From: Dioscorea cayenensis subsp. rotundata | Taxonomy: Eukaryota > Streptophyta > Magnoliopsida > Dioscoreales > Dioscoreaceae | Length of the DNA: 64,000 nt | Direction: 5' to 3' | Assembly (NCBI RefSeq): GCF_009730915.1 | Contig: NC_052475.1 | Span: forward strand, 1,860,001-1,924,000 | Part shown: positions 13,256-24,540 of the stretch, piece after piece | How the letters are laid out: every line of letters begins with the position of its first letter | Position numbering within the stretch: the stretch's first letter is position 1 | Program-made: the position numbers and the translations under genes | The notes under the pieces: generated by a model | The model's input: only the letters and a program-made list of their open reading frames with translations | Told to the model about the DNA's origin: nothing | Databases searched by the model: none

Positions 13256-16200
13256 TCATTGTTCACTGGAGAAATCAGGTTCATCAGGCTTCAGCAACTT
13301 AGGCATTTTTATACTGATAGCAGCTGGTTCAGGCCTCTCCATCTTTAGTTGAGCTCCCCGCTTTGTGTTCTTCGCAAACTTGGAAGCCAATATTGTGGCA
13401 CCGAGCTGACTAGGCGCATTTGTTGCCCCCGAGGGCGAGCCATCCTTACCATGTTCGCCAAAGTCCTCGCCGAGTAGAGGAACATCATCATATACTTCAT
13501 GGTTTTCATCGTCCACAGATGGCATATAATAATAGTTTTCCTGTGCAACGAGCTCCTTGGCGAGCTTCCTCTTCTTGTGCCGTCTCCATGCTGCTTGTAT
13601 AAAACAAGCTCCCCATGTCCTCCATTGATGAGAATAGAACTTGAAGACATGCTGAAGTTTCTTGCTGTGGAGACGCTTAAACTGATTGGCGACGAATTTG
13701 AGTTCTTCTGCCCGGAGTACGAATCCCTCTACTTCGCTAAGAGCCCTTACAGTTCGAGTAGAGGATGGAAGGTTGATGTTTATTTTGGTCTCCAGAGCCC
13801 ATGTTAGCAATTCTTCGCCGCAAAAATCTCCAGGTCCAAGAGTAATGCAGTTAAAGAATCCAGACCTGCCACCATTGGTTGTTGAGCTTTCAAGCTGACC
13901 TCGGACTATGAAGAGCATTTCATTTACAGGGTCACCTTCTCTAACAATGTATGTGTCCTTTGTGCTTAAAGATGAAACTAGACACCCACATATTGCATCC
14001 AGAAGTTGATCATCCATTTGAGAGAAGAAAGGTACCTATGTGGGCATGAATATAGACATGCAACTAGTTTAAGCACATTAACAGTAACAGCAGAGTAAGA
14101 AATGCAACTAGTTTGAAAAGGATTTGTCACTGAAGTGAGTTGAGACATTGAAGGAATGTAAAAGCGAAAAGTTGTGCTTACTCGCCGAACAAGACCCAAA
14201 CATAAATGGCGTTGAATAGCACGGCGGAGGTCTAGAGGTAAAGAATGCAGAATGAACTCTTCATTTACACCTCTGGTGGCAAGCCATTTGTACTGATTGA
14301 ACTGCAAAACCCGGTCTTGCAAATCTTGTGGTAGTTGCCGATGCTTCATCCACTCCTCAATATCACGCCGTTTCACTCTCCATTCTTCAATTCTTACATT
14401 CATTGATTGCAAGTATGTCTTGAAGTCACCAAAAAAAAAAAAGCAGGTGAGGGGATCAATATCATTATGGTTAAATATGTAATTGAAGTTGGCATATTTC
14501 AGTGTACCCATGTCATGGGACATTGTTTGATGCATGTAAAATCACCTTTACAAAAGCCTACTACACATGTATGATTCTTATGGTATATATTGAAAACAGC
14601 AAAATCAAAAACCTTCTCACAGTTTAAGTGAACTGAGAGTGTATAATGAGGCCAAATAACAATGTTTCAAAACTTTCTTTAACTTGCCAGACAACACAAA
14701 CTGAAGACAGTACAGTAGGCTAACTTTAGCCTCGCTGCCATCAGCAACATTGCATATTCCATGTAAAAAGAAAAAAAAAATCATATTTCATAATGCAAGG
14801 TGATCTCATTTTTATAAACTCCATTATCTTTGTTATTAATATATCATAACATGGTTTTGATAACTAATACTTCAAAAAACATATTTTCAATCGGAATCAT
14901 ATTGGAAGCTGTAACTATTGCTTTGCATATTTGCATTACCTCAGATGTTACCATTGTTCACAATCAAAATTGCAAGTGAAAAGATTTCAAACAGCTAAAA
15001 ACATAAATAACTCAAAAGAAACATGCATTACCTGAAAGTTACCAATCAGCAGGCAAAATAGAACAAGTCCTACAATACATATAAAAATGGCATATGACGT
15101 TTCCCCAGGATTAGTGCTTGTTGCCAGGTTCTGCCCATAAGAACTGAACACCAGGAGAGCAATAAAAGTTAAGGTCATAATTAATAATTGAACCCAAATG
15201 AGCTTTCCAACATGTTAAAAGTAGCACAAAACATACGACTGTTGCTCAACTCATATAGAGTAAATAATGTAATACTTATATTAAAGAGAATTTGAGAACA
15301 TGCTACAAGAGCTCATACCTCAAATTTCGCAGACCCCACCAAAGGCAATAGAGATATTTTCCCCAGAAAGTAGCTCCAACAACATCATCTGTAAGAGCAT
15401 CAGCATACATGCCAAACTGGAATGGGTTAGAGCTGTTGGTTGCATCACAGTTGGAAAGGACTTGGGTGGTCTTCAACCAGACTTTACGTTCAGGGTCATC
15501 CAAAGTACTACAATCCAGAAAACTAGTCTTACACAATGGCATGTGCATTGTTCCATTCTCTTTTGCACACTCAGTTGCCCAACAAGAATTCTGCTGCACC
15601 ATAGAGAAGAGATACCATAAAGCCCCAAAACCCTATACAAAGACACACAATATCATCAGAGAAATGTTCATTGAACAAGACTGCTATAGAACTTGATGAT
15701 TGGCAGAGATGAACATTAAGCATAGAGGATTACATGACTGGCCAGCATGTAAAGAATTAAATGGTACGCAGCACCTATCCAAGTAGTCTTTGTGACATCA
15801 CCATAAGCCTTGGTAATCCGTGACATCAACCGAAAAAGAAGGTATAATCTAGGAAGATACTGTAAAAAGATAATCATCGACAACATATTGATTGTGTGCT
15901 TGGCCGAGGTGTTTCTTGCAGCAGTAATGACAATCCAGATTATCAACTGTGACAAACAATTAATTCTCAGTCCCAATCACCAAAAGCACTGAATAGTATC
16001 ACAAATTATCAAAAATTAATAATAGTTAACTACAAATGAAGCCATATGATGAGATTAAAAGCCAGAGACTATTTAAAGATCATCATGCAACCACTTTCAG
16101 CATTAAATTTACACAATGCATCATTCAAATCATGATATTAAATCATGAAAGAATAATAACAATACATGCATCAGCAGGTTTTAGAAGACAGGACAACAAA

Positions 16201-16712
16201 AAGTTGCTTTTTTTTTTTAAATTATTCAACATTCAAATCAGCACATTTAAACAGAGGAAGAAGAAGGGGAATACCTGGGGGATTGGAAGGAGGGAGATGA
16301 GATCAATGGCGAAGGACCCTTTCAAGTAACGCATGGTGATCTGGTGCTTATCAGTGACGAGCTCTCCGCGGCCAAAGACACGGGAGCTAGGGGCGACGAA
16401 GGCGATGCGGAACTTGAGGAGAAGATTAGCGAGATAGCAAAGATCGAACATGGTACGAAGGACAGTGACAATGACCATGATATGAACATCGACCTTGAGG
16501 CAGCCTCGGCCACCGACGAAGAGGACGAAGAAATAGAAGGGATCGACGAAAAGGGAGAGCGTGGAGAGGAGAAGAAAGACCTGGTTCCAGCGGATGACGA
16601 CGCTGCTGCCTGGATCGAGGATGCGGTCGTGCCAGGGGATGGCGCCACGGTCCAGAGCCACGGAGAGGTGGCGCCGGAAGGGGAGAAGGGAGGTGGGTCT
16701 GATGATGCTCAT
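13256..16712 (-). CDS. Cyclic nucleotide-gated ion channel (plant CNGC), six exons
   Basis: Plasma-membrane cation channel regulated by cyclic nucleotides and calmodulin. Exons on the minus strand: 16712-16275, 15946-15734, 15632-15319, 15143-15032, 14418-14182, 14035-13256. They join in frame to 697 aa, stop TGA. Visible parts: ILDPGSSVVIRWNQVFLL before S1; APSSRVFGRGELVTD before S4; pore filter GQN at about 325-327 in SSYGQNLATST; C-linker VKRRDIEEWMKHRQLP; cyclic-nucleotide domain with GPGDFCGEELL (about 505-515); calmodulin-binding IQ motif IQAAWRRHKKRK (about 584-595). The sequence looks most like groups I-III, perhaps group III (CNGC14-18); that placement is unsure. The start is ambiguous: in-frame ATGs lie at 16712 and 16805 (728 aa), and an out-of-frame ATG in strong context lies between them at 16789. 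Confidence 0.92.
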
Positions 16713-16802
16713 CGTGGGCCATCGGAAGTGAGGAAGACGTCGGCGGGGAGGTGGAGGGAGGGGGAGGAGAAGAGGGTGGTGGTGGCCATGGTGGAAGAGG
16801 AG

Positions 16803-16830
16803 CATTAGGGTTAGGGTTAGGGTTAGGGTT
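16803..16830 (-). repeat. Telomere-like (CCCTAA)4 in the 5' leader of the CNGC gene
   Basis: Four perfect TTAGGG units on the plus strand, which read CCCTAA in the sense of the CNGC gene and lie directly before the ATG at 16805. Short telo-boxes (AAACCCTA) are common in plant 5' leaders; four tandem units are long for that class. Confidence 0.7.
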
Positions 16831-16942
16831 GGGGGTGAGAGGATAGAGGCGGAGAGGGAGGAGCTCCGCCATTCGCGGAGAGCCCTCTCGACGACAACCC
16901 TCGACGTCGACGTGGCCGTGCTCCGAGAGAATTTCACGGACT

Positions 16943-16950
16943 TTATATAA
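16943..16950 (-). promoter_or_regulatory. TATA box of the CNGC gene
   Basis: TTATATAA on the minus strand about 230 bp upstream of the ATG at 16712 and 138 bp upstream of the ATG at 16805. It is the best TATA-like site before the GC-rich first exon. Confidence 0.5.
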
Positions 16951-17008
16951 CTAACCCTTTTTTTTTTCTTCTTTTAATTATTTATTACTATTATTTATTT
17001 TGTTACAA

Positions 17009-17051
<43 letters not shown>

Positions 17052-18025
17052 GGAATCGCGCAAAAGTCCGAACAATAAAAAACCACTTTTGATTTTTTTT
17101 AAATTTTTTGAAAATTTTTTTTTTTAGAATTATTTTTAAGTCTATCGGCTAAATAACTTCAGATTTATTATTCTTACATCACGTTCAGTTTTTAGTTTTA
17201 CTCTTTAATTTTTGTATGTCAGATTTACTATTTTTATATCATCTTTAGTTTTTAGTTTTGTTCTTTGGTTTTTATTATATTTGTTTATTATTATTTGGTG
17301 AATCTTTGTGTGTTCTGAATTTGAACTTTTAAAGATGATGGGAGGGATGAAATAGAGCTGATTGTAAAAAAGCAACTATTAGGAATATTATTTTGTGTAT
17401 GAATTAGGCGGATAAAAATAAAAAGTGAAATTATTTTTTTAATTATTTAATAAATGGTATTTGGAACTATAATGTGATTTTTATATATGAAATTTAATTG
17501 GACTTTACATATAAGTTTTAGAATTTGAGAGTGATTATTGTTTATTACAGGATTTCTTTTGTTTTTTTCCCCCCTAATTTTAAGATTGAAAATGAATTTT
17601 TTTTTTTTCTTTAATTTTGACAAATGCTAACAAACACAATGGAGTGTGTATAACTAAAAATTAATCCCCAGGCCATACACTTTCACCTGATAATATTAGA
17701 ATTGGGAATTGATAGTAAAGAATAATCTTCAAATTTAACTAAAATAAATACAATTGTAATTAAAAAGAAAAATTAGCACATACCTATTAATTTATTTACA
17801 AGTATATAGTCCTTTTTTTCCTTAATTTCAAGCTTCATTATTCCAGGTTTATTCCAAACAAACAATAGCAAACCCAAAATAAGGCAGTTACAATTTTACA
17901 TAATACGTACTTATCTAAAAATTACATTCATTTATTTAATTTTTATTTTTTTATAAAAATGAATAAACCACCAAATATTATTAAAATGAATATTCAAGTA
18001 CATAAAAAACCGGAATACAAGTTAG
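16951..18025. other. AT-rich spacer with an (AAT)n microsatellite
   Basis: No gene seen. An (AAT)n tract of about 14 units runs from 17010 to 17051. The rest is T-rich, low-complexity sequence. Confidence 0.5.
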
Positions 18026-18275
18026 ATGGACATCACCATGTAATACCTATGAGGAGACTATGATTCAGATCACGGAGTAGTCTTTATGTCTTTCTTCAGG
18101 CGCGTTGTGGCGGCCTGCTTGTTGTTGTTTCTTTTCTTGTTAGTATGTTCCCCTATTGCTCTGCCTTTTGTTTTCACTTCTTGTGGTCCTGGGTCTGTTT
18201 TCTGTTTGGGTGTGGTTTTTTGTGGGTGTCTGTATCTATTTTTTTTTTTAATTGAAATGGTTTATCCATCTTTTC

Positions 18276-18315
<40 letters not shown>

Positions 18316-18336
18316 ACATCACCATGTAATATCTAT
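18026..18336 (+). mobile_element. 5'-truncated LINE 3' end with 25-bp target-site duplication
   Basis: A 25-bp sequence beginning ATGGACATCACCATG occurs at 18026-18050 and again at 18312-18336 with one mismatch. Between them lies a T/G-rich segment ending in TTGAAATGGTTTATCCATC, then TTTTCAAAAAAAAA and a TA tract. The same TTTATCCATCTTTCAAA-type tail ends the large LINE at 43.8 kb on its own strand. Long target duplications plus an A-rich tail and a missing 5' end are the signature of target-primed LINE insertion. The near-identity of the duplications suggests a fairly young event. The open frame at 18086 lies inside this UTR and is not a gene. Confidence 0.85.
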
Positions 18337-18433
18337 CTAACAAAAACATAACACAATTTTTTTTTTTTTAGATTTGCTCTCACAAATCATCATTATTGAC
18401 ATGATTGTTCTTTTATATTACTCTTAAATAAAA

Positions 18434-18789
18434 TCAAGGAATTTGAGGGTCTCTAAAATGCGGCCCTGGCGGTGGAGGCTTGTATGAACGGCCGATCTCC
18501 CCTTGATCTGGTGAAGGCATGTATGAACGATGGATATCCACTAAATTAACAAAAACAACAATTAAAAGAAAAGTAAGTTTCTTTCATTTTTTTTCCCCTT
18601 TTATCAAACTTCACACACAGTTACACACACAAACACAAATATATATTCTTTTAAGGAAAAGAAAGAGTTCAATGTGACAAGATAGTAAGAGTGACATGAC
18701 TTACCTGCAGAGATTAAAATCATAAGAAGAAGCATGAAAACAAGAAGGGAGCAAGAGGAAGTTGCAAGCTTCACCTCCATTTGCCACAC
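18434..18789 (-). CDS. Candidate secreted small-peptide precursor, two exons, 63 aa
   Basis: Not a family I can name. Exon 1 is 18789-18705 and exon 2 is 18540-18434, joined through canonical GTAAGT and TTTAG sites in matching phase. The product has a hydrophobic N-terminus (LLVFMLLLMILISA, about residues 15-28) that looks like a signal peptide. A mature part of about 35 residues follows and contains RSYMPSP and then GRSYKPPPPGPHF before the stop. The RSY[M/K]P repeat and a proline-rich C-terminal region, with one short exon coding the mature peptide, resemble plant post-translationally processed signalling peptides in layout, but no CLE, CEP, PIP, IDA, PSY or CIF motif matches cleanly. Either Met1 or Met4 could start translation. 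A TATATAAG box lies at 18807-18814, unusually close. Exon 2 is also GC-richer than its surroundings. Confidence 0.55.
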
Positions 18790-18806
18790 ATAATATGATG
18801 CTTGTA

Positions 18807-18814
18807 CTTATATA
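18807..18814 (-). promoter_or_regulatory. TATA-like box before the candidate peptide gene
   Basis: TATATAAG on the minus strand, 18-25 bp before the first ATG. If it is the true TATA box the leader would be nearly absent, so the start may be Met4 or transcription may start further upstream. Confidence 0.35.
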
Positions 18815-19207
18815 GTAAGGTGGCATGCATTTTTAAATAATAATAATATTATATTTACAAAGTAAATAAAATGAAAATTAGTGAAGAAGGGAACCCTGGT
18901 TTAAAACCATGCCCTCACATTACTATTTATCAATATTGTTTACTGGTGTTAATGTGAATCCTTTGTGACAGTGGGCAAAATGATGTCTTCTTTGCTCCAT
19001 AATTGCATGGTTAAAATAATTTATTTTTAAAATTAAATTGGTTGTACATTTTTTGTATCTGTCGGTTTTTTTATTGTTTTTTTGACTCTAAAAAAACTGA
19101 AATAAAATAAGATAAAAATATGATAGGAAGAAACATATAGAAAATAAATGATTAATAATTCCAGAGTTATAGTAGAAAAAATAAAATTATCATGATAGAT
19201 ATAATAT

Positions 19208-19470
19208 ATAGAGGTAAAACATCTCCCATGGACGTTCATAGATAAGTAATCTATGGACGTCCAATTATCAGCCGTTGAATTTTAATTCAACGGCCAACAT
19301 TGATGAACAGTAATACTATATAATATACCATTCCAAATAATAATCACTGTATTTGTTACTGTAGTAACTACTGTTTATTGATGTTGGCCGTTAGATCAAA
19401 ATCCAACGGATGATAATAAATATTTATAGATTTTTTTATCTATAGACGTTCATAAATAAATTATCCATAT
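19208..19470. mobile_element. Foldback MITE of about 260 bp
   Basis: The left arm (GGACGTTCATAGATAA, CAGCCGTTGAATTTTAATTC, ACGGCCAACATTGATGAACA) is mirrored in inverted order by the right arm (TGTTTATTGATGTTGGCCGT, ATCAAAATCCAACGGATG, TCTATAGACGTTCATAAATA). The arms are about 100 bp each with a short loop and no coding sequence. Confidence 0.75.
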
Positions 19471-19945
19471 ATATATTGCATTTTCGACACTGAATGGTAG
19501 TTGACCTAACCGCACTTGAATTAAACAATGAGAAAAAAATATCTAAAATAATAATTTCCCTCCACCAACACCTGAAAAATAAAGCAAAAAAAGATGTAGC
19601 TTGTGCTAATTTGATGGTGGGTAATAAGCATGTATGCATTTTCTTTTATTTTCATTTTTGTTAATGTTAACTAAATAAAAATTTAATCAACTAGATAAAA
19701 TATTTCTTTGGTGAAAATCACCGAGCCTATCAGTTTTTTTTAATGTTTGATTAACTGATTTTATAAAAACATTATGGCCTCTAAACTAATTTGGGATGAT
19801 GAATTTGGAGCTTTATAAAAAAATAAAATTTTTCAATAAATCTTTTTATTAAATTCGGCCTATCACTTATTTAAGTAACATGAAACGTTACTAATTATTA
19901 ATCTTAATTAATTCCATTCCTTATCTTCAAATGGTCTGTATATAA

Positions 19946-19985
<40 letters not shown>

Positions 19986-20136
19986 AAAAAATAAAAATAA
20001 AAATAAAAATAAAAGTGACTTCCAAACAATGTTTCCAATGAGGAAGGGGAAAGTCACATAATGGCAACACCACCAGCTAAATGGAGCATTAAACTAAGGA
20101 AAAAACCAACTTTAGATTATTATTATTATTATTATG

Positions 20137-20171
<35 letters not shown>

Positions 20172-21308
20172 GTAAAATATCAACTATTTATTTTTCGAAC
20201 ATGTTACATAAATTAGTTAAGTGTTTTGCATTACGTTTATTTATATTCTTATTAAAAGATCATCCTTCTTATGGCTCAAAATTTAAAAACTTCAGTAAAT
20301 GTGTTCAAAATCTCAAAATTCAAAATTTATATATTAAGCATTTTAGTGAGGTTTTTATTTTATAAAAAACACATCCATTTATTTAAAAATAACAACAACA
20401 ATAATATTAGTATATAGACATAATATTATTTTACTACAACATTTAATCCTTTCTTATGTTGTTTCAGAATGAAAATTAAAATCATGGAAAGGCATTTACA
20501 ATTAATGGTGTTCTTAGCAACCTGAAAAAAAAAAGTATCGTAAAAAGAAATAAATTTTAATTTTTTTATAATATATATAGTTTAAAAAAATTGTGACAAT
20601 GATGCTTAGTTGCTAATTGTATAAATTTTTAAGTTAATTAATTACATGTTTTTGAAATAATATATTTAATATAAAAAGATTAATTAGTGATATGGCACAT
20701 CAACTTTTAACAAGTTTTATGTCACATGATTTAAAAAAAATAAAAATTAAATTCAAACGTGAATATTGCCTTGTCAATTTGGAAAAGGTTAAGTGGTTAA
20801 CTGAGACAAGACACAAGATATGGATATCAAAAATAAACGTTCAAATAAAATAAAACAAAATAAAATAATAAAAGTTTATTTTTATAGATATATTAGTCTT
20901 GATTGACTCACAATTTCCTTGAACTAGATATATATATATATATATATATATAGCAAAAAAGAAATGAAGGTGACTTCCATTATATGCTTCCAATAAGGAA
21001 GTGGGAAATGACATAATGGCACCACCATCCCATAAATTAAAAATATATTAGATTAGTGAACAAGACATCAATAAACTTTAGGCACTACTAGTACTATAAT
21101 CCAACAATTAAACTGGTCATTGACAACATCATTTTACTTGTTTCTTTCTCACATGTTTAAATATTGCATTGGTCAATTACTAATTACTATTTTAATCCCC
21201 TGCCTAATCATAATTTTTCAACCATACATGTTTTAAATACAAGATAACTCACTTCAAATATACCAAACATTGGGAAAAACTTTTTTTTTTTTTAAGAATG
21301 TGATAAAC
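19471..21308. other. AT-rich spacer with microsatellites and a small repeated segment
   Basis: Contains (TA)n at 19946-19980 and 20931-20952 and (ATT)n at 20115-20170. A short segment resembling GTGACTTCC...AATGTTTCCAATGAGG near 20015-20065 recurs at about 20970-21020, together with the TA tract before it, so a local duplication of about 950 bp spacing is likely. No gene is visible. Confidence 0.45.
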
Positions 21309-21311
21309 ATA

Positions 21312-22049
21312 GGCCATGTTTAGATTGACTTTTTTAAAGCCTAGAAGTGTTTTTTTATAAGTTAAGCATTTCTGGGTTTTAAAATTCATGTTTGTATTGG
21401 CTTTTAGGCAAAAACCAAAGCTGTTAAAAAAGCTGAATTTCAGCTTTTTTTTTTTGAGAAGTTACTCAAGTGATGCTTCTCAAAAAAGCACTTTAGAGAA
21501 GCTATTTTAAGAGTTGTCTAATTACCATTATACCCTCAACAAATTCATAAATTAATACACTCACTCCTAATTTTCTTCTCCATCTCTCATCCTACATCTA
21601 ATTTTAATTAATAATAATATTATTAATATTATTAATAATTGTAATAATAATAATAATAATAACAGTAATAATAATTATTATGATTATAATTATAATCATG
21701 ATATATTAAGTAATAATAATAATTATTATTGTAATTATAATTATAATAATATCAAATTAAGTTATTATTATTATTATCATTAATGTTTTCATCATCATTA
21801 ATTGCATGTATAATAATAACTCAATGAAAACAAAATGAATGTCCATTTTAGTAATTTGCCACCTCTAAAAACTCTTTAGAAAATTTACATCCAAACAACT
21901 TCATACATACAAAAGTACTTTTTTATTAACCTATCCAAACATACACATATTGAAAAGCACTTAACTTGTTCAAAGAAGCACTTGTAAAAAAAGTACTTCT
22001 ATAAATAAAAACAAAAGCACTTTTTCTACAAGCTAACCCAAACAAGCCC
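21312..22049. mobile_element. MITE-like element with GGCCATGTTTAG/GGGCTTGTTTGG ends
   Basis: The left end GGCCATGTTTAGATTGAC and the reverse complement of the right end, GGGCTTGTTTGGGTTAGC, form imperfect terminal inverted repeats. Subterminal regions are rich in AAAGCACTT/AAGTGCTTT-like motifs in inverse order. The element is flanked by ATA on both sides, a possible 3-bp target duplication. The interior is AAT-rich and non-coding. Confidence 0.6.
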
Positions 22050-22052
22050 ATA

Positions 22053-22926
22053 GTCTAAGTACAATTGGAAATTAAACTTATGTGGCCTATAAACAACTAC
22101 AAATCTACACTCACAATTGAGAACTTTGGGTATCATCATGTCCAGCGTATTTCAAATTCAAGCAATAAAATTAAAACTCTGCATATCAAGAATTTCAGAA
22201 TAAGACTAATATTACAGGACCAAATATATTTTTTCATTCAAAGTTAAAATATCAAAAATATAAAAATATTCACCTAAATTATTAAATATGTTTCCAATAT
22301 ATATAGATATATATAAAGCAAGACCTTCTTTGATTGAAAAATAATTAAGTGGGATTCTTCTAACTTTCGGTGTCTCTTAAAATAAGTTTTGTTTTTTAGA
22401 TGTATATAAATATTGTTTGAGGTTGACTAGAACTCAACCCTGTCAATGTTTATGGGCACTCAAACTTAATTTAGTTTATTTATTAAATTAATCAAGTTTT
22501 TTTTGTTAGTGGGTATTGAAATTTTCCTAACCACATAAATAAAATTTATTTTCACACTCAGCAAATTATCATCTAAATAAATATATTATTTTAATGTTAA
22601 ATTTATTTAACTAATTTAATACAATTTATATTTTTTTAATTAATATATTGTTTAAATACACCATTTATTTCAATATTTGCCATAATTTTCAATTTGTTGT
22701 TATTATTTTTACAATGTGGAAGATGGTCCTATATTATTATTTTTGTAATATTATTTCGGGGCATATATTGCATTTCATATAGTTCTCATCCATAAAATAC
22801 CACATCAATCCATTATATGAAAAATCATATAAACAATATATATTGAACAATTTTATCATAGCACACCTATAAACTTATACTAAATATGTTAAAAATATAA
22901 GAAATTAAGATATAGTTAATTAGAGG
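22053..22926. other. AT-rich spacer
   Basis: No gene or clear repeat structure seen apart from short TA and ATTT tracts. Confidence 0.4.
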
Positions 22927-22927
22927 C

Positions 22928-23197
22928 TTTTTTTTTTTTAACAAAAATGACCAACGCCACTCCACACAGAGATTATCAAAAAAGCATGTACGATAATAGT
23001 ACACTAATTATGGTGGTATAAAATAATGACCTACCGCGTGTGTCTAGTATGATATGTTTACCGCATGTGTCTACTATGATATGTTATGAACCATAATATA
23101 AATCCTCATATTTATAATACTATACAGTATGGGATTCGAACCTGTATCACTCACACTCTCTATTCAAGAGACTTACCAATGGGCCATCTAGTTGTTG
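22928..23197 (-). mobile_element. tRNA-derived SINE
   Basis: Read on the minus strand, an A box TGGCCCATTGG (23186-23176) is followed 44 bp later by a perfect B box GGTTCGAATCC (23142-23132), the spacing of an RNA polymerase III tRNA promoter. The unit continues through a 27-bp tandem pair (TACCGCGTGTGTCTA-type, 23033-23086) and ends in A12 (T12 at 22928-22939 on the plus strand). The tRNA-like head does not fold into an intact tRNA, so this is a retroposon and not a tRNA gene. Its flanks share only a weak TTAATTAGAGGC/TTATTAGGC similarity as target duplication. Confidence 0.75.
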
Positions 23198-23530
23198 GCT
23201 TATTAGGCATTTAGTTATACACCATTTTTAATATATTAAATCAGAGTATTATATAGCCTTGAATCTAGACCAACAAACCAAATGCTTTAGATCCACCACC
23301 TAAAAATTTATTTATTTTTAATAATTGTTTATTATTAATTATTATAAAAATAATAAATAAGAAATGGATTTCTCCTTGTACTACTTTAAAGAAAAAACAA
23401 AAGGTCCATCATAACTAATATTAAAATGACAAGATCTCACTAATCTCTTAATGAAACAATCCCATAAATACTAGTCCTCTCTCCTCATCTACTTCTATTC
23501 ATTGTATTCAAGAACAACAACAAGAGGAAG

Positions 23531-23959
23531 ATGGAGGAAACGGATGCGTTTCCCGTTTCTCACATATCCCCTCCCTCGATTCCCTTCTCATGGGAACATC
23601 AACCGGGCGTTTCCAAAAACCCGATTCCCACGTCCTCCACCTCGTTTCCCCGGCTCCCCCTCCCTCCACCTCTCAAACCCCAACAAGATCCGCTTCGCTC
23701 GGCCAAACCCGACCCGTTAACGTTTTCAGATCCGTTCGCTGCCGCCCTCGCCGAGTGCGCCAAGCCGAGCCTGGCACCCCAAGCCGACGTTCTCCGCCGC
23801 CGTAGAGCCGCCGTCATCTCGGCTCGCTTCCGGCTACTAGTCTTCCACGGCTCGTGTGCCTCTTGCTCCGTTTCGGATTCTACCACAATTCGGATCCCCC
23901 GGGATCGGATCCGAACCCGTTATGATCCGACGGTTCAGGTTAAGTGCATTTTAGAGTAA
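23531..23959 (+). CDS. Small plant protein with SWEHQPG motif
   Basis: An open frame of 142 codons with GC-rich, gene-like composition in an AT-rich area. The N-terminal part has PFSWEHQPGVSK at about residues 18-29. This SWExxPG motif is shared by a group of poorly characterised plant proteins, some carrying DUF688. The rest is proline- and arginine-rich, and no enzyme domain or membrane segment is seen. The start is the ATG at 23531 after AAGAGGAAG. A TATA-like CATAAATACT lies about 65 bp upstream. Near the 3' end, ACGGTTCAG|GTTAAG could be a splice donor, so the last five residues and the stop may be intronic. Function unknown. Confidence 0.65.
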   Translation: MEETDAFPVSHISPPSIPFSWEHQPGVSKNPIPTSSTSFPRLPLPPPLKPQQDPLRSAKPDPLTFSDPFAAALAECAKPSLAPQADVLRRRRAAVISARFRLLVFHGSCASCSVSDSTTIRIPRDRIRTRYDPTVQVKCILE

Positions 23960-24540
23960 TGAGAATTTAAGTAATTTGTAATATATTTAGTGTGTTTTTT
24001 TTGGTAATGTCGAATTTGTAATGATTAATGTTTTTTTAATGTATTTTTAAGTTGGAGCATATGATGAAGCTAGTGTTTGGATGTGTTTTGCTTTGGTTGT
24101 TGTTTGATGTTTAATTATTAGCCACTTGAAGTAGAGTGTCAGGACGCAAGATATATGCTGATCAAAGTTTTAATTTAATTTTTATTTTTAATATAATTAA
24201 TAGCAAACCAACTACTTCATGCATCGGTGATATTAATTTGTTTTATTTTTATTCATTTTCCAAAATTAAACTAGATTTATGGATAATATATATAATGTGA
24301 TTTTAATTTAATTTTGCTACATCAATTTTACCGATACATACATGAGGTGTTGAGTTTCAGCCGAAACACATATAACAAAGTGCCATCTGATTCTTTACAT
24401 CTAAAAAGAGTTTATTTTTTATTAATGCTAGTATGAAGACACATAGTAGGTTAACTAACATCTTGTGCGCGCTCATTGAATGAGATAGCTAGCTCAATAG
24501 CTATGCAATCTTATTCACATGTTAATATATATATATATAT
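23960..24540. other. AT-rich spacer
   Basis: Downstream region of the SWEHQPG-motif gene; no further gene seen. Confidence 0.4.

Noticed and set aside
16344-16808. 154-codon plus-strand frame
   Set aside because: Antisense shadow of the GC-rich first exon of the CNGC gene; the minus strand has clear channel motifs.
16803-16830. Interstitial telomere as a chromosome-end or fusion mark
   Set aside because: Only four units, in a gene leader where telo-boxes are common; no longer array or subtelomeric sequence nearby.
16426-16872. 148-codon minus-strand frame starting MAELLPL
   Set aside because: Out of frame with the channel motifs. Its Pro-Asn and Pro runs come from the CCCTAA repeat and GC-rich leader. 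Kept only as a possible upstream start in the findings.
18086-18340. 84-codon plus-strand hydrophobic frame
   Set aside because: Falls within the LINE 3' UTR and its TA tail; the hydrophobicity reflects T-rich sequence.
23132-23186. Possible tRNA gene on the minus strand
   Set aside because: The A and B boxes are present but acceptor and anticodon stems do not pair, and a poly(A) tail follows; it is a SINE head.
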